From Lachnospiraceae bacterium (GTDB lineage: Bacteria > Bacillota > Clostridia > Lachnospirales > Lachnospiraceae), in contig JAJQGF010000010.1 in the NCBI GenBank assembly GCA_021200695.1, positions 1-32,519 on the forward strand: a stretch of 32,519 nt of DNA, read 5' to 3'. The translations under genes and the position numbers were made by a program. Shown one piece after another: positions 1 to 9,551 of this stretch. The notes under the pieces were generated by a model. It was not told the DNA's origin. It searched no databases and was given only the letters and a program-made list of their open reading frames with translations. How positions within the stretch are numbered: the stretch's first letter is position 1; each line of letters begins with the position of its first letter.

Positions 1-417
1 GTCCTCCCACTCATCATGTATAAGCTTTCCGGCATCCTCCTCCATGTGAATTTCATGGATTCTGATTTTCCTGCTCCCGCTTTCAGTTTCAATTTCCACA
101 TAACCGTCCCTGCATATAGGCAGGTAAAGCTGGGATATCTGGTAATTCTGCGGATTATCAGGATAAAAATAATTTTTTCTGTCAAACTTACAGTATTGCG
201 TAATGCGGCAGTTAGTGGCAAGTCCCACAGCCATTGCATACTCTACCACCTGTTTGTTTAACACGGGAAGCGACCCGGGCATACCTGTACACACAGGACA
301 GGTATGAGTGTTGGGCTTTCCGCCGAAGGCGGTTGAGCAGCCGCAGAAAATCTTTGTTTTGGTGGCAAGCTCTACATGAACCTCCAGGCCTATGACAGTC
401 TCATATTCTTTAGCCAT
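1..417 (-). CDS. gatB: Asp-tRNA(Asn)/Glu-tRNA(Gln) amidotransferase subunit B, N-terminal part (runs off the window edge)
   Basis: Minus-strand translation from ATG at 417 reads [55 protein letters not shown], the typical GatB N-terminus; lies directly downstream of gatA. Confidence 0.95.
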   Translation of the reverse strand, partial: MAKEYETVIGLEVHVELATKTKIFCGCSTAFGGKPNTHTCPVCTGMPGSLPVLNKQVVEYAMAVGLATNCRITQYCKFDRKNYFYPDNPQNYQISQLYLPICRDGYVEIETESGSRKIRIHEIHMEEDAGKLIHDEWED

Positions 418-447
418 TTTATTCCTCCATAATCTCTCACTGAGAGC

Positions 448-1884
448 TCAATGTTGTCTTTCAAAAGTATATGCCGCACGTATAAGCTTCTTTTCATTGA
501 AGCAGTCGCCGATAAGCTGCAGCCCTATTGGCAGACCGTTTTTGTCCTCACCGCAGGGAATACTGATTCCCGGAAGACCCGCAAGATTGACAGAAATAGT
601 ATATATATCCCCAAGATACATTTTAATGGGGTCCGACAGACTGCTTCCGAGCTTAGGCGCAGTAGTCGGCGCAACAGGCCCCAGAATTACGTCATATTTC
701 GCAAACGCAGCATCAAATGCCTTTTTAATAAGCGACTTAACTCTCAGAGCCTTCAGATAATACGCATCATAATACCCTGAGCTTAATACAAAGGAGCCGA
801 GCATTATACGCCTCTTTACCTCAGGCCCAAAGCCCTCCGAGCGTGTTCTCTTATACATTGAATGCAGCTCATTTGCGCCATCGGAACGATATCCGTATTT
901 TACACCGTCAAATCTTTCAAGATTTGAACTCGCCTCCGCGGCTGCTATTGTATAATAAGTGGGGATTGCATACTCCACAAGGCTTAAGTCAAACTCCTCT
1001 ACAGCTGCGCCCCTGTCCTTTAGCACCTGCGCTGCGCCGAGCACAGCCTCCTTTACCTCACTGTCAAGCCCCTCTCCAAAATAGTCTCTGGGAATGCCAA
1101 TCCTTAACCCCTTAACATCCTCCACTAGGGCAGATGTAAAATCCGTGTCATTTCTCTTCATAGATGTGGAATCCTTTATGTCATGCGACGCTATACACTC
1201 CAATACAGTGGCGCAGTCCGTCACATTCCTGCACAGAGGTCCGATTTGGTCAAGAGAAGAGCCGTATGCTATAAGACCGTATCGGGATACGGTTCCGTAC
1301 GTGGGCTTCATGCCCACCACACCGCAATAGCCCGCAGGCTGTCTGATTGAGCCTCCGGTGTCTGAGCCAAGTGCAAAAAAACATTCCCCCGAAGCTACCG
1401 CAGCAGCAGAGCCTCCTGATGAGCCTCCCGGTACATGCTCGATATTTCTGGGATTTTTGGTGGGTCCATAGTATGACGTCTCCGTGGTAGAGCCCATAGC
1501 AAACTCATCCATGTTAGTTTTTCCTATTACTACCGCACCTGCCTCCTCAAGCCTGAGCACAGCCTCAGCACTGAACGTAGGTATAAAATTCTCAAGAATC
1601 TTTGATGAGCAGGTAGTGAGAAGCCCCTCCGTACACATATTGTCCTTTATTGCAACAGGTACTCCCGCAAGCGGACTGTCAAGCTCTCCCGCCTCAATTC
1701 TTTTCTGAACCCCGGCAGCCTTCCGCAATGCTCTGTCACTGTCCACGGTAACATAGCAGTTATATTCTTTTTCCGTCCTGTCAATCTGAGCAAGCACTGC
1801 GTTCATTGCCTCAACCGCAGTTGTCTCTCCAGCTTTGATTGCTTTTGCAAGCTCTACAGCAGATAAAGCCAAGATATCCATCAT
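448..1884 (-). CDS. gatA: Asp-tRNA(Asn)/Glu-tRNA(Gln) amidotransferase subunit A
   Basis: 478 aa; amidase signature GGSSGGSAAAVASGECFFALGSDTGGSIRQPA; sits between gatC and gatB. Confidence 0.97.
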   Translation of the reverse strand: MMDILALSAVELAKAIKAGETTAVEAMNAVLAQIDRTEKEYNCYVTVDSDRALRKAAGVQKRIEAGELDSPLAGVPVAIKDNMCTEGLLTTCSSKILENFIPTFSAEAVLRLEEAGAVVIGKTNMDEFAMGSTTETSYYGPTKNPRNIEHVPGGSSGGSAAAVASGECFFALGSDTGGSIRQPAGYCGVVGMKPTYGTVSRYGLIAYGSSLDQIGPLCRNVTDCATVLECIASHDIKDSTSMKRNDTDFTSALVEDVKGLRIGIPRDYFGEGLDSEVKEAVLGAAQVLKDRGAAVEEFDLSLVEYAIPTYYTIAAAEASSNLERFDGVKYGYRSDGANELHSMYKRTRSEGFGPEVKRRIMLGSFVLSSGYYDAYYLKALRVKSLIKKAFDAAFAKYDVILGPVAPTTAPKLGSSLSDPIKMYLGDIYTISVNLAGLPGISIPCGEDKNGLPIGLQLIGDCFNEKKLIRAAYTFERQH

Positions 1885-1901
1885 TTATCCTTTCTACGCC
1901 T

Positions 1902-2195
1902 TTACTCAAATGTTTTAGGCACCATAAACATATTGTCCTTGCTTCCCGGCGCATTTTTAAGTATATTTTCACTGTCGTCGCCGTTTGTCACAATATCCTC
2001 GCGAAATACATTCTGCACCGGAAATATATGGGACATAGGCTCTACACCGGTGGTGTCAAGCTCTCCGAGCTTATCAATATAGTCAAGCATACTGCCCATA
2101 TCCTTTTTGGCCTGCTCCTTCTCCTCATCCGAAAGCTCAAGCTTTGCCAATATTCCCACATAATCAATTGTCTCATCGCTGATAACATTAGCCAT
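1902..2195 (-). CDS. gatC: Asp-tRNA(Asn)/Glu-tRNA(Gln) amidotransferase subunit C
   Basis: Small [30 protein letters not shown]..., typical GatC; start trimmed from the ORF-track start 2204 to MANV. Confidence 0.93.
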   Translation of the reverse strand: MANVISDETIDYVGILAKLELSDEEKEQAKKDMGSMLDYIDKLGELDTTGVEPMSHIFPVQNVFREDIVTNGDDSENILKNAPGSKDNMFMVPKTFE

Positions 2196-2237
2196 TATTT
2201 TCACCTCCGCGCTTATATATTCATATTTATGGCAGCT

Positions 2238-3974
2238 TTAATCTCTTACCTTTATATGAACCTCACGAAGCTGCTGCTCTGTGACATCATTAGGCGCTCC
2301 GCACATTAAATCCTGTGCATTTCCGTTCATGGGGAACGCGATAACCTCACGTATATTCTCCTCATTCCTTAAAAGCATAATCATTCTGTCAACTCCCGGC
2401 GCCATTCCCGCATGAGGAGGCGCTCCAAACTGAAATGCGTGATAGAGCGCACCGAACTTCGTCTTAAGCGTTTCCTCATCATAGCCCGCGATTGCAAACG
2501 CTTTCTTCATAATCTCTATATCATGGTTTCTCACAGCGCCCGAAGAGAGTTCAACACCATTACATACAATATCATACTGATAAGCCAGAATATCAAGAGG
2601 CTCCTTTTCATTTAATGCCTCAAGACCTCCCTGCGGCATTGAGAACGGATTGTGTGTAAAGCTGAGCTGCTTAGTCTCCGGCTCCATCTCATACATAGGA
2701 AAATCATTTACATAGCAGAAACGGTAAGCATTCTTTTCGCACAGGTCAAGTCTGCTGCCAAGCTCATTTCTAATCTGTCCTGCGTAATAGTTAGCCCTCT
2801 CCTCCTTATCTGCTATAAAGAATATTGTATCTCCCGGTTCAAGTCCCGCAAGCCCGATAAGCTCTCCCTTTAAATCGTCAGGTATAAACTTATCGATAGG
2901 ACCCTTATATGACAAATCCTCTGCTACCTCAAGATAGCCTAAGCCGCCCATTCCAAGGCTTACCGCAAAGGAAAGAAGCTTTTCGTGAAAGCCCTTGGAC
3001 ATGTCTGCATGTACCTTTATCGCGCGAACCGTCCTCTTTATAAATGGTTTAAAGGTACATTTCTGGAAAAAATCAGTAACATCTATAATCCTTAACGGAT
3101 TTCTTAAGTCAGGCTTATCAGTTCCAAACTCCAGCATCGCCTGTCTGTAGCTGATTACAGGGTAGGGAGCCCTGGTAACCTCATAGCCCTCAGGCGCGAA
3201 TTTTTCAAAGGTTGCAGAGAGCACCTCCTCCCCAACGCGGAACACATCCTCCTGAGTTGCAAAGCTCATCTCAAAATCAAGCTGATAAAACTCTCCGGGA
3301 GAGCGGTCAGCCCTTGCGTCCTCATCCCTGAAGCACGGTGCTATCTGAAAATATTTGTCAAAGCCTGACACCATTAAAAGCTGCTTGTACTGCTGAGGCG
3401 CCTGCGGCAGCGCATAGAATCTGCCCTTAAACTTTCTTGATGGAACAATATAGTCTCTTGCGCCCTCAGGTGAAGACGCGCATAATATCGGTGTCTGAAT
3501 CTCAAGGAAGCCCATTTCAGTCATCTTGCTGCGCAGGAAGCTTATTACCTGCGAGCGGAAAATAATATTGTCTCTTACCTTCTGGTTTCTTAAATCCAGG
3601 TACCTGTATTTAAGGCGTACATCCTCCCTGATTTCCTTAGATGTCATAATCTCGAACGGAAGCTGCGCGTATACCTTTCCCAATACATCTATAACTCTTG
3701 CCTCGAGCTCAACCGTGCCCGTCAGGAGCTTCGGATTATAGGTCTCCTCATCTCTTTTTTCGATTGGACCCTCAACAGAAATACACATTTCCTTTGTAAT
3801 TCCCTTTAAAAGCCCGGTCTGCCTTATAACCACCTGAAGCACTCCGTACATGTCCCTGAGGTCAATAAAAGACACTCCGCCATGGTCTCTTATGTTTTCA
3901 ACCCAGCCTGCGACCCTAAGCGTCTCGCCGATATACTGCTCTCCAATCATGTTAATTGTAACGTCTCTGTACAT
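2238..3974 (-). CDS. aspS: aspartate--tRNA ligase
   Basis: MYRDVTINMIGEQYIGETLRVAGWVENIRDHGGVSFIDLRD... plus class II motifs (FRDEDARADRSPGEFYQLDFEMSF, GAPPHAGMAPGVDRMIMLL). Start trimmed to MYRD from the ORF-track start 4004. Confidence 0.96.
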   Translation of the reverse strand: MYRDVTINMIGEQYIGETLRVAGWVENIRDHGGVSFIDLRDMYGVLQVVIRQTGLLKGITKEMCISVEGPIEKRDEETYNPKLLTGTVELEARVIDVLGKVYAQLPFEIMTSKEIREDVRLKYRYLDLRNQKVRDNIIFRSQVISFLRSKMTEMGFLEIQTPILCASSPEGARDYIVPSRKFKGRFYALPQAPQQYKQLLMVSGFDKYFQIAPCFRDEDARADRSPGEFYQLDFEMSFATQEDVFRVGEEVLSATFEKFAPEGYEVTRAPYPVISYRQAMLEFGTDKPDLRNPLRIIDVTDFFQKCTFKPFIKRTVRAIKVHADMSKGFHEKLLSFAVSLGMGGLGYLEVAEDLSYKGPIDKFIPDDLKGELIGLAGLEPGDTIFFIADKEERANYYAGQIRNELGSRLDLCEKNAYRFCYVNDFPMYEMEPETKQLSFTHNPFSMPQGGLEALNEKEPLDILAYQYDIVCNGVELSSGAVRNHDIEIMKKAFAIAGYDEETLKTKFGALYHAFQFGAPPHAGMAPGVDRMIMLLRNEENIREVIAFPMNGNAQDLMCGAPNDVTEQQLREVHIKVRD

Positions 3975-4017
3975 TTTCTTCCTCACCTCCGCACAAACGT
4001 GCAATTTTTAATAAAAT

Positions 4018-4052
4018 AAAAAAGCCCGAAATACAGTAATCTGTATTCCGGG
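4018..4052 (-). terminator. Intrinsic terminator of the T-box
   Basis: Minus strand CCCGGAATACAG-ATTA-CTGTATTTCGGG followed by six T: 12-bp stem (one G-U), 4-nt loop, U-tract. Confidence 0.93.
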
Positions 4053-4270
4053 ACGGATAAGTTTACCCGCGGTACCACCCGTATTGACAATTCCGCTTAC
4101 TCGAAATCATCCTCTCAAGCACTTAACGCGTGCAACGGGCTGACCTGACAGTCTCCTCTCGAACAGCCTGCTCCGGAGCGTTCCCTCTACCGCTTCCTGC
4201 CGACAGCGCTTTCAGTCGGTGGCGCCGTCTTCCTGTTGCTCTCCCCGGTAGGAGTCTCTTTCACAGCATT
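4018..4270 (-). promoter_or_regulatory. T-box leader of the aspS-gatCAB operon
   Basis: Minus strand contains the T-box core GGGTGGTACCGCGGG (4080..4066), an antiterminator pairing ACGG...CCGT, then an intrinsic terminator and aspS. Leader of about 250 nt from the predicted start. Specifier codon not resolved by eye. Confidence 0.93.
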
Positions 4271-4276
4271 TATCAT

Positions 4277-4305
4277 ATTTTACGTGTGAACGGTTAACTT
4301 GTCAA
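4277..4305 (-). promoter_or_regulatory. Sigma-A-type promoter for the T-box/aspS operon
   Basis: Minus strand TTGACA (4305-4300), 17-nt spacer, TAAAAT (4282-4277), just upstream of the T-box leader. Confidence 0.85.
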
Positions 4306-6215
4306 GTATCAATTTTACTTTTTCCCCGCACCAGGAGCGTTATAAGCACCGGCACAAATACCATTATCGGCATAATGTACCTTACAGTCACCACCGGGCC
4401 AAGAAGCAGCGTACCAAGATACATTAACGGAAATACCGTAATTAAAAGCTCCTTGCGCCTTCTCTGATACAGAAATCCGACAGCACAGATAAACAGTGTC
4501 CAGCAGTAAAGGGCCGGCTTAAACAGGTTTGACAATACCGGTACCTTATAGAAGCTGTTATCGTTTACTATCTCCCCAAGCGCTTTTTTAAGAGCCGGAA
4601 GCCTGGTTTCGTCAGGAATACCGTCCGGCTGCGCCTCTGAAACGCTTGCATTGAATGTAAACAGCGCGCCCTTTCCTTTATCAGAACCATAACCCAGATT
4701 CTCAGCCCATGTAACATCATCCAAAAACCAATAGCCATTTGTAAGACACAAAAATGCATCTATATACTCGTTAGGATATTTCATTCCAACCTTAGCCCAT
4801 GCCCTCCACATGGCAGCCATATCGCTTTCCCATTGCTCATCATACTGATATGCCGTCACATATATTTTTACCGAATCGGCAATGGGCGGATTATATCCCT
4901 CCCACACCTCATGTGACACATATTTATCTATCAACGCGTAGGTTTCCTCATCCAGCTCATTTCCATTCAAATAACCGTGATAATATCCTACACGTGCAAA
5001 CTGCTGCATCGGAACACTGTACATTTCCGCAGAGCTTCCCTTTCCAAAATACCCGCATACTGTAACAAGTCCCTCCAGAGCAAGCTCACCGGACACCGCA
5101 ATCAGCGCAAAAAGCAGAAGAGTCCGAAGCCTCTCCCTTCCCTTTGTAAATATTACATATATGAGCGCAAAAGCCACAAAGGCATAAATTGCATTATTTC
5201 TAAATAAAAGCATCGCAAAACCGACAACAAATGTAAATATATTGAGCAATGTCCTGCTGCGCTCTTCATAAAAAAAGCATCTCTCCATTATTAGAAGCAT
5301 AAATACAATAAACAGTGCTGAGAAAATTACATCCTTTGTCACAGACACCGAGAGGATTGAATTATATGGAAACACTCCAAAAAACAATAGTGCCGCAGCG
5401 GCTGCCGCCTTTCTGTGGCAGAGCCTGTATATAAAAGTAACTGCATAGGCAAGCGCAGCTGAGAGCAGCAGCATTTGGAAAATACTGTAAAATGCCATAC
5501 CAGTCTGCAATGAACCCAGCGCCTCACCTATCTCGAAGCACACCCATATAAGCAGTGTATGAGCTATCGGATGATGTGCCTTAAAATATGGCGGACCCCA
5601 TGAAGCCTGCAAAGACTGAACATTGAAATCATATGACATTACAGCAGGATAATATGCAAGAAATACAGGAAGCCAGCATAATAATATCAATGCCATACAG
5701 AGCAGATAAAGCTTAACCGTCCCGCCAGACCTGCACTCCCCGCCTTTTTCTGCTGAAGCAGCGCAGTGCCGTTCGTCCAAAGAGCCTCTGTCTCTTCGGT
5801 AATATCCCGACAGGGCTTCAAAAAAAATATATGAGAACGGAAATACCGCCATTCCGAGCAATAAGGAGCATATAATTATTTTCCCCTTGCCTGCAAAGCC
5901 GCTCTCCGTCATTCCGTTTACCTTTATCTGCCAGCCCATGACAAAGCTTAGTGAAAACAGAAACGCAAGGACAACAGCATAGACGATTCTGCGCACAGGC
6001 GCTCCCGCCTCAGACTTCCCTGCCGCCTCGCCAAATCTTGAAAAAATAATTTTCAATACATAATTTTGCAGAATATAAACAGCCGCAAATATGGGTACGG
6101 ACAAAATACTGTTTGAAAAATCAGTACCTGAGGACAAAGTGCATATATAATTTATTCCCATTGTTCCAAGAACAGACATTAGTATATTCAAAATAATTTT
6201 TTTCATTGTATCCAA
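4302..6215 (-). CDS. Large polytopic membrane protein, DUF6020-like
   Basis: 637 aa with many hydrophobic segments; SYDFNVQSLQASWGPPYFKAHHPIAHTLLIW and YSVPMQQFARVGYYHG resemble DUF6020-family membrane proteins as I recall them; not checked by profile. Confidence 0.65.
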   Translation of the reverse strand: MDTMKKIILNILMSVLGTMGINYICTLSSGTDFSNSILSVPIFAAVYILQNYVLKIIFSRFGEAAGKSEAGAPVRRIVYAVVLAFLFSLSFVMGWQIKVNGMTESGFAGKGKIIICSLLLGMAVFPFSYIFFEALSGYYRRDRGSLDERHCAASAEKGGECRSGGTVKLYLLCMALILLCWLPVFLAYYPAVMSYDFNVQSLQASWGPPYFKAHHPIAHTLLIWVCFEIGEALGSLQTGMAFYSIFQMLLLSAALAYAVTFIYRLCHRKAAAAAALLFFGVFPYNSILSVSVTKDVIFSALFIVFMLLIMERCFFYEERSRTLLNIFTFVVGFAMLLFRNNAIYAFVAFALIYVIFTKGRERLRTLLLFALIAVSGELALEGLVTVCGYFGKGSSAEMYSVPMQQFARVGYYHGYLNGNELDEETYALIDKYVSHEVWEGYNPPIADSVKIYVTAYQYDEQWESDMAAMWRAWAKVGMKYPNEYIDAFLCLTNGYWFLDDVTWAENLGYGSDKGKGALFTFNASVSEAQPDGIPDETRLPALKKALGEIVNDNSFYKVPVLSNLFKPALYCWTLFICAVGFLYQRRRKELLITVFPLMYLGTLLLGPVVTVRYIMPIMVFVPVLITLLVRGKSKIDT

Positions 6216-7372
6216 CCCCAGCAGATTGCAAGATATTCACCCAGAAAATACATACCCCTGAGCCATATAAGGACATTGACAATAAATATGGGCACGGATA
6301 AATCGCTTCTGCTTTTTATTATCTTAACCATAAGCGAAATTATAACGCAGATAAGCAAGACCATTGTCCCAAATGTAGCGCGGTCGGGATAATGCGGCGA
6401 CAATACCATCGCGCCCCATGAGAGTATGGCAGCCGCTGCCAGCAGAAGGTTCCTCCTTCCTATTGGAAGCCCCAATACAGGTCCGGCGATTATCATCACA
6501 AACACAAGGAGTAAAACAGTCGGAAAAAGATAGTCGCACATTGCCGTGCTCTCAGCATATCCCCTGAGAAAGCATCTCCAAAGAAGTCCATATTGATTTT
6601 CCTCTATCTGCGCACTTCTTACAAAATTGCCCGGTGCAATTATCACCATAATGCTGCCGAACAGACAGCTTATATTTCCCAATATCATCCATGCGGATAT
6701 TCCCGAATGCTCCCTGAGCTTAATTATAATAACTAAAAGGCTGACAATCCATACCGCCGCACCCATGTTTTCATTGCTCCAGCCCGCAAGAATGCCAAGC
6801 GGAATTATCCATAATGTAATTCCAAAAAGCTTATTTGCAGGCTGCCCTGTCTCCGAAACAAGGCAGTCAGCATCGTCAAGCTCACGCAGGTAACAGTACA
6901 GATACAGCATAATAAACACCGTAATATACAGATAATTAGCCGCTCCCGCCTGCCAGAACATGCTCATCTTCCAATTTGCGTTAAGTCCCAGAAGCATTGA
7001 CAATGCAGCAAATATCCCAGGCATTCCTCCGCCCCTTTTTATACCCGCATTAAGGCATATCACAAAGCATAGAAGCAGTGTCACCGCAACATTAAGTATA
7101 TCTGCAGCAGTCTCCCCCGAAAGCAGGGTCAGCTGAAGCAGGGCATGCGTCATGCTTCTTCCGCCCCAATTAAAATAATGCCAGATTTGGCTTTCGACTA
7201 TATCGGCAAAATTTTTAATCGGTTCTTCACTTGAAAGCTTTGTTGAATACCAGATATCATCCATCATAAACGGAATTTCTTTATGTACCGCATAAATTAC
7301 ACAGATTGAAATCAGAGTGAGAATACATGCCGCAGTGCACAAAATTATATTTTTTTTATTTTTATGCTTCAT
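6203..7372 (-). CDS. Polytopic membrane protein, DUF6056-like
   Basis: MKHKNKKNIILCTAACILTLISICVIYAVHKEIPFMMDDIWYSTKL...; luminal loop HYFNWGGRSMTHALLQ; resembles DUF6056 proteins. Start trimmed from 7438. Overlaps the following gene by 13 nt. Confidence 0.6.
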   Translation of the reverse strand: MKHKNKKNIILCTAACILTLISICVIYAVHKEIPFMMDDIWYSTKLSSEEPIKNFADIVESQIWHYFNWGGRSMTHALLQLTLLSGETAADILNVAVTLLLCFVICLNAGIKRGGGMPGIFAALSMLLGLNANWKMSMFWQAGAANYLYITVFIMLYLYCYLRELDDADCLVSETGQPANKLFGITLWIIPLGILAGWSNENMGAAVWIVSLLVIIIKLREHSGISAWMILGNISCLFGSIMVIIAPGNFVRSAQIEENQYGLLWRCFLRGYAESTAMCDYLFPTVLLLVFVMIIAGPVLGLPIGRRNLLLAAAAILSWGAMVLSPHYPDRATFGTMVLLICVIISLMVKIIKSRSDLSVPIFIVNVLIWLRGMYFLGEYLAICWGWIQ

Positions 7373-7415
7373 TGCTGTATTCTCCTCTCTGCAGCATATC
7401 TGTGTCCGGGTCCGT

Positions 7416-8645
7416 TTACCCAATATGCGCAATGGCACCCTTCATACGCTCTACCGCCTCTACGGTATTTTCGTAGCTTCCGAACGCAGTAAGACGGAAA
7501 TATGTCTCACCGCTCGGTCCAAAGCCGGAGCCCGGCGTACCTACTACATTTACGTTTTCAAGCAGATAGTCAAAGAACTCCCAGCTGGTCATTCCTGCCG
7601 GAGCCTTGAGCCAGATATAGGGAGAGTTTACGCCTCCCGACACCGTATAGCCTGCGGCCTTAAGATTATCAAATATATAATGTGCGTTGTTCATATAGTA
7701 AGCAACCTGCTTTTTGAGCTGCTCTTTTCCGGCTTCACTGTACACGGCCTCTCCGGCGCGCTGAATAATATACGGCGCACCGTTGTACTTTGTTCCGTGG
7801 CGTCTTGCCCAAAGGGCATTGAGAGATACTCCGTCTGCCTTTAAATCCTTAGGAATTACAGTGTAGCCAAGCCTGAGTCCGGTAAAGCCTGCATTCTTTG
7901 AAAAGGAATGAAACTCTATGGCGCAGCTCCTCGCGCCCTCGCACTCATAAATGCTGTGAGGAATGTCAGGCTCTGAAATATATGCTTCATATGCGGCGTC
8001 AAAAAGAATCACCGCACCAACCCTGTTCGCGTAGTCAACCCACTCCTGAAGCTGCTCCTTGTTTACGACAGCGCCTGTAGGGTTGTTGGGAAAGCAGAGA
8101 TAGATAAGGTCAGGCGTCTCCCTAGGCAGCTCGGGCGCAAAGTTATTTTCAGCCGTACACGGCATATATATTACATCACTCCATGTCTCGGATTTACTGT
8201 CATATGTACCGGTTCTTCCCGCCATTACATTTGAGTCCACATAGACCGGATACACAGGGTCACACACTGCAATCTTATTGTCAATGCTGAAAATTTCCTG
8301 AATATTTCCACAGTCGCATTTAGCACCGTCTGATACAAAGATTTCATCAGGAGTAATATTACAGCCTCTGGCCCTGTAATCATTCTCTGCTATTGTATTG
8401 CGCAGGAATTCATATCCCAAATCCGGAGCATATCCGTGGAAGGTTTCTGCGTTTGCCATCTCGTCCACCGCACCGTGAAGGACTTCAATTATAGCCGGCG
8501 CAATTGGCTGTGTCACATCTCCGATGCCGAGCCTGATGATTTTAGCCTCCGGATGCGCCGAAGAATACGCATTTACCTTCTTTGCAATAGTTGAAAAAAG
8601 ATAGCTCCCGGGTAATTTTAAATAGTTATCGTTTATCTTAAACAT
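7416..8645 (-). CDS. dapL: LL-diaminopimelate aminotransferase
   Basis: [27 protein letters not shown]...; PLP-lysine context [22 protein letters not shown]; adjacent to dapF. Confidence 0.95.
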   Translation of the reverse strand: MFKINDNYLKLPGSYLFSTIAKKVNAYSSAHPEAKIIRLGIGDVTQPIAPAIIEVLHGAVDEMANAETFHGYAPDLGYEFLRNTIAENDYRARGCNITPDEIFVSDGAKCDCGNIQEIFSIDNKIAVCDPVYPVYVDSNVMAGRTGTYDSKSETWSDVIYMPCTAENNFAPELPRETPDLIYLCFPNNPTGAVVNKEQLQEWVDYANRVGAVILFDAAYEAYISEPDIPHSIYECEGARSCAIEFHSFSKNAGFTGLRLGYTVIPKDLKADGVSLNALWARRHGTKYNGAPYIIQRAGEAVYSEAGKEQLKKQVAYYMNNAHYIFDNLKAAGYTVSGGVNSPYIWLKAPAGMTSWEFFDYLLENVNVVGTPGSGFGPSGETYFRLTAFGSYENTVEAVERMKGAIAHIG

Positions 8646-8683
8646 ATTATTCCTCCATTCCGCTGTCATACAGCTTAATATTT

Positions 8684-9526
8684 TCACACTTCTCCCTCAA
8701 ATACGGTTTCTGCCGGCCCCGTCATAAAGATTAGATTTTTCTCACAATCCCACTTAATCTGTAACTCGCCGCCTATTAGTTTAACAGTTATCTCATCATC
8801 CGTCAAACCGTTCAATATACATGCTACAGCCGCAGCACAGCAGCCTGTGCCGCATGCAAGCGTTTCTCCGGTTCCTCTCTCCCACACTCGCATAAATACA
8901 TTTTTTTTATCAATAACCTGTACAAACTCGGTATTGGTTCTGTTAGGAAAGCGCTCATGGTTCTCAATTAAAGGGCCAATCTGCTCCAGCTTAAGCCCCG
9001 CCACGTCGTCCATAAATATCACTGCATGCGGATTGCCCATAGATACGCATGTCATCCTATAGGTGACTCCTGCTGCCTCTATCGGCTCATCCACAACGCT
9101 GTCTCCCTCAGCCTTCACGGGAATAAGCTCAGGCTTCAGAATCGGGCTTCCCATATTTACCCGGACTCTTACCACCTCTCCTCTTCCCTCTCCATCAGCT
9201 GTCAGCTCGAGATATTTGATTTTGCCGCAGCTTATTACGGATATCTCCTTTTTATCAGTCATACCCTTGTCATATACATATTTTCCGACACAGCGTATTC
9301 CATTCCCGCACATCTCCGCACGGCTTCCGTCAGCATTATACATCTCCATCTCAAAGTCAGCCTCATCGCTCGGGTTTATAAAGATAACGCCGTCGCCGCC
9401 TATTCCGAAATGTCTGTCACTAAGACGCTTTGCCAGCTCAGGCTTTCCATTGTCACAAACCTTTTCCTTCGCTCCGTCGATGTAGATATAGTCATTTCCG
9501 CACCCATGCATTTTTGTAAATCTCAT
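8684..9526 (-). CDS. dapF: diaminopimelate epimerase
   Basis: [18 protein letters not shown]...; active-site cysteine contexts [16 protein letters not shown] and [16 protein letters not shown]. Confidence 0.97.
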   Translation of the reverse strand: MRFTKMHGCGNDYIYIDGAKEKVCDNGKPELAKRLSDRHFGIGGDGVIFINPSDEADFEMEMYNADGSRAEMCGNGIRCVGKYVYDKGMTDKKEISVISCGKIKYLELTADGEGRGEVVRVRVNMGSPILKPELIPVKAEGDSVVDEPIEAAGVTYRMTCVSMGNPHAVIFMDDVAGLKLEQIGPLIENHERFPNRTNTEFVQVIDKKNVFMRVWERGTGETLACGTGCCAAAVACILNGLTDDEITVKLIGGELQIKWDCEKNLIFMTGPAETVFEGEV

Positions 9527-9551
9527 AACAAACCTCCTTTGCTCAGCCCGG

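Noticed and set aside
1839-2309. 156-aa plus-strand ORF over gatC
   Set aside because: Antisense to gatC and the ends of gatA/aspS; shadow ORF.
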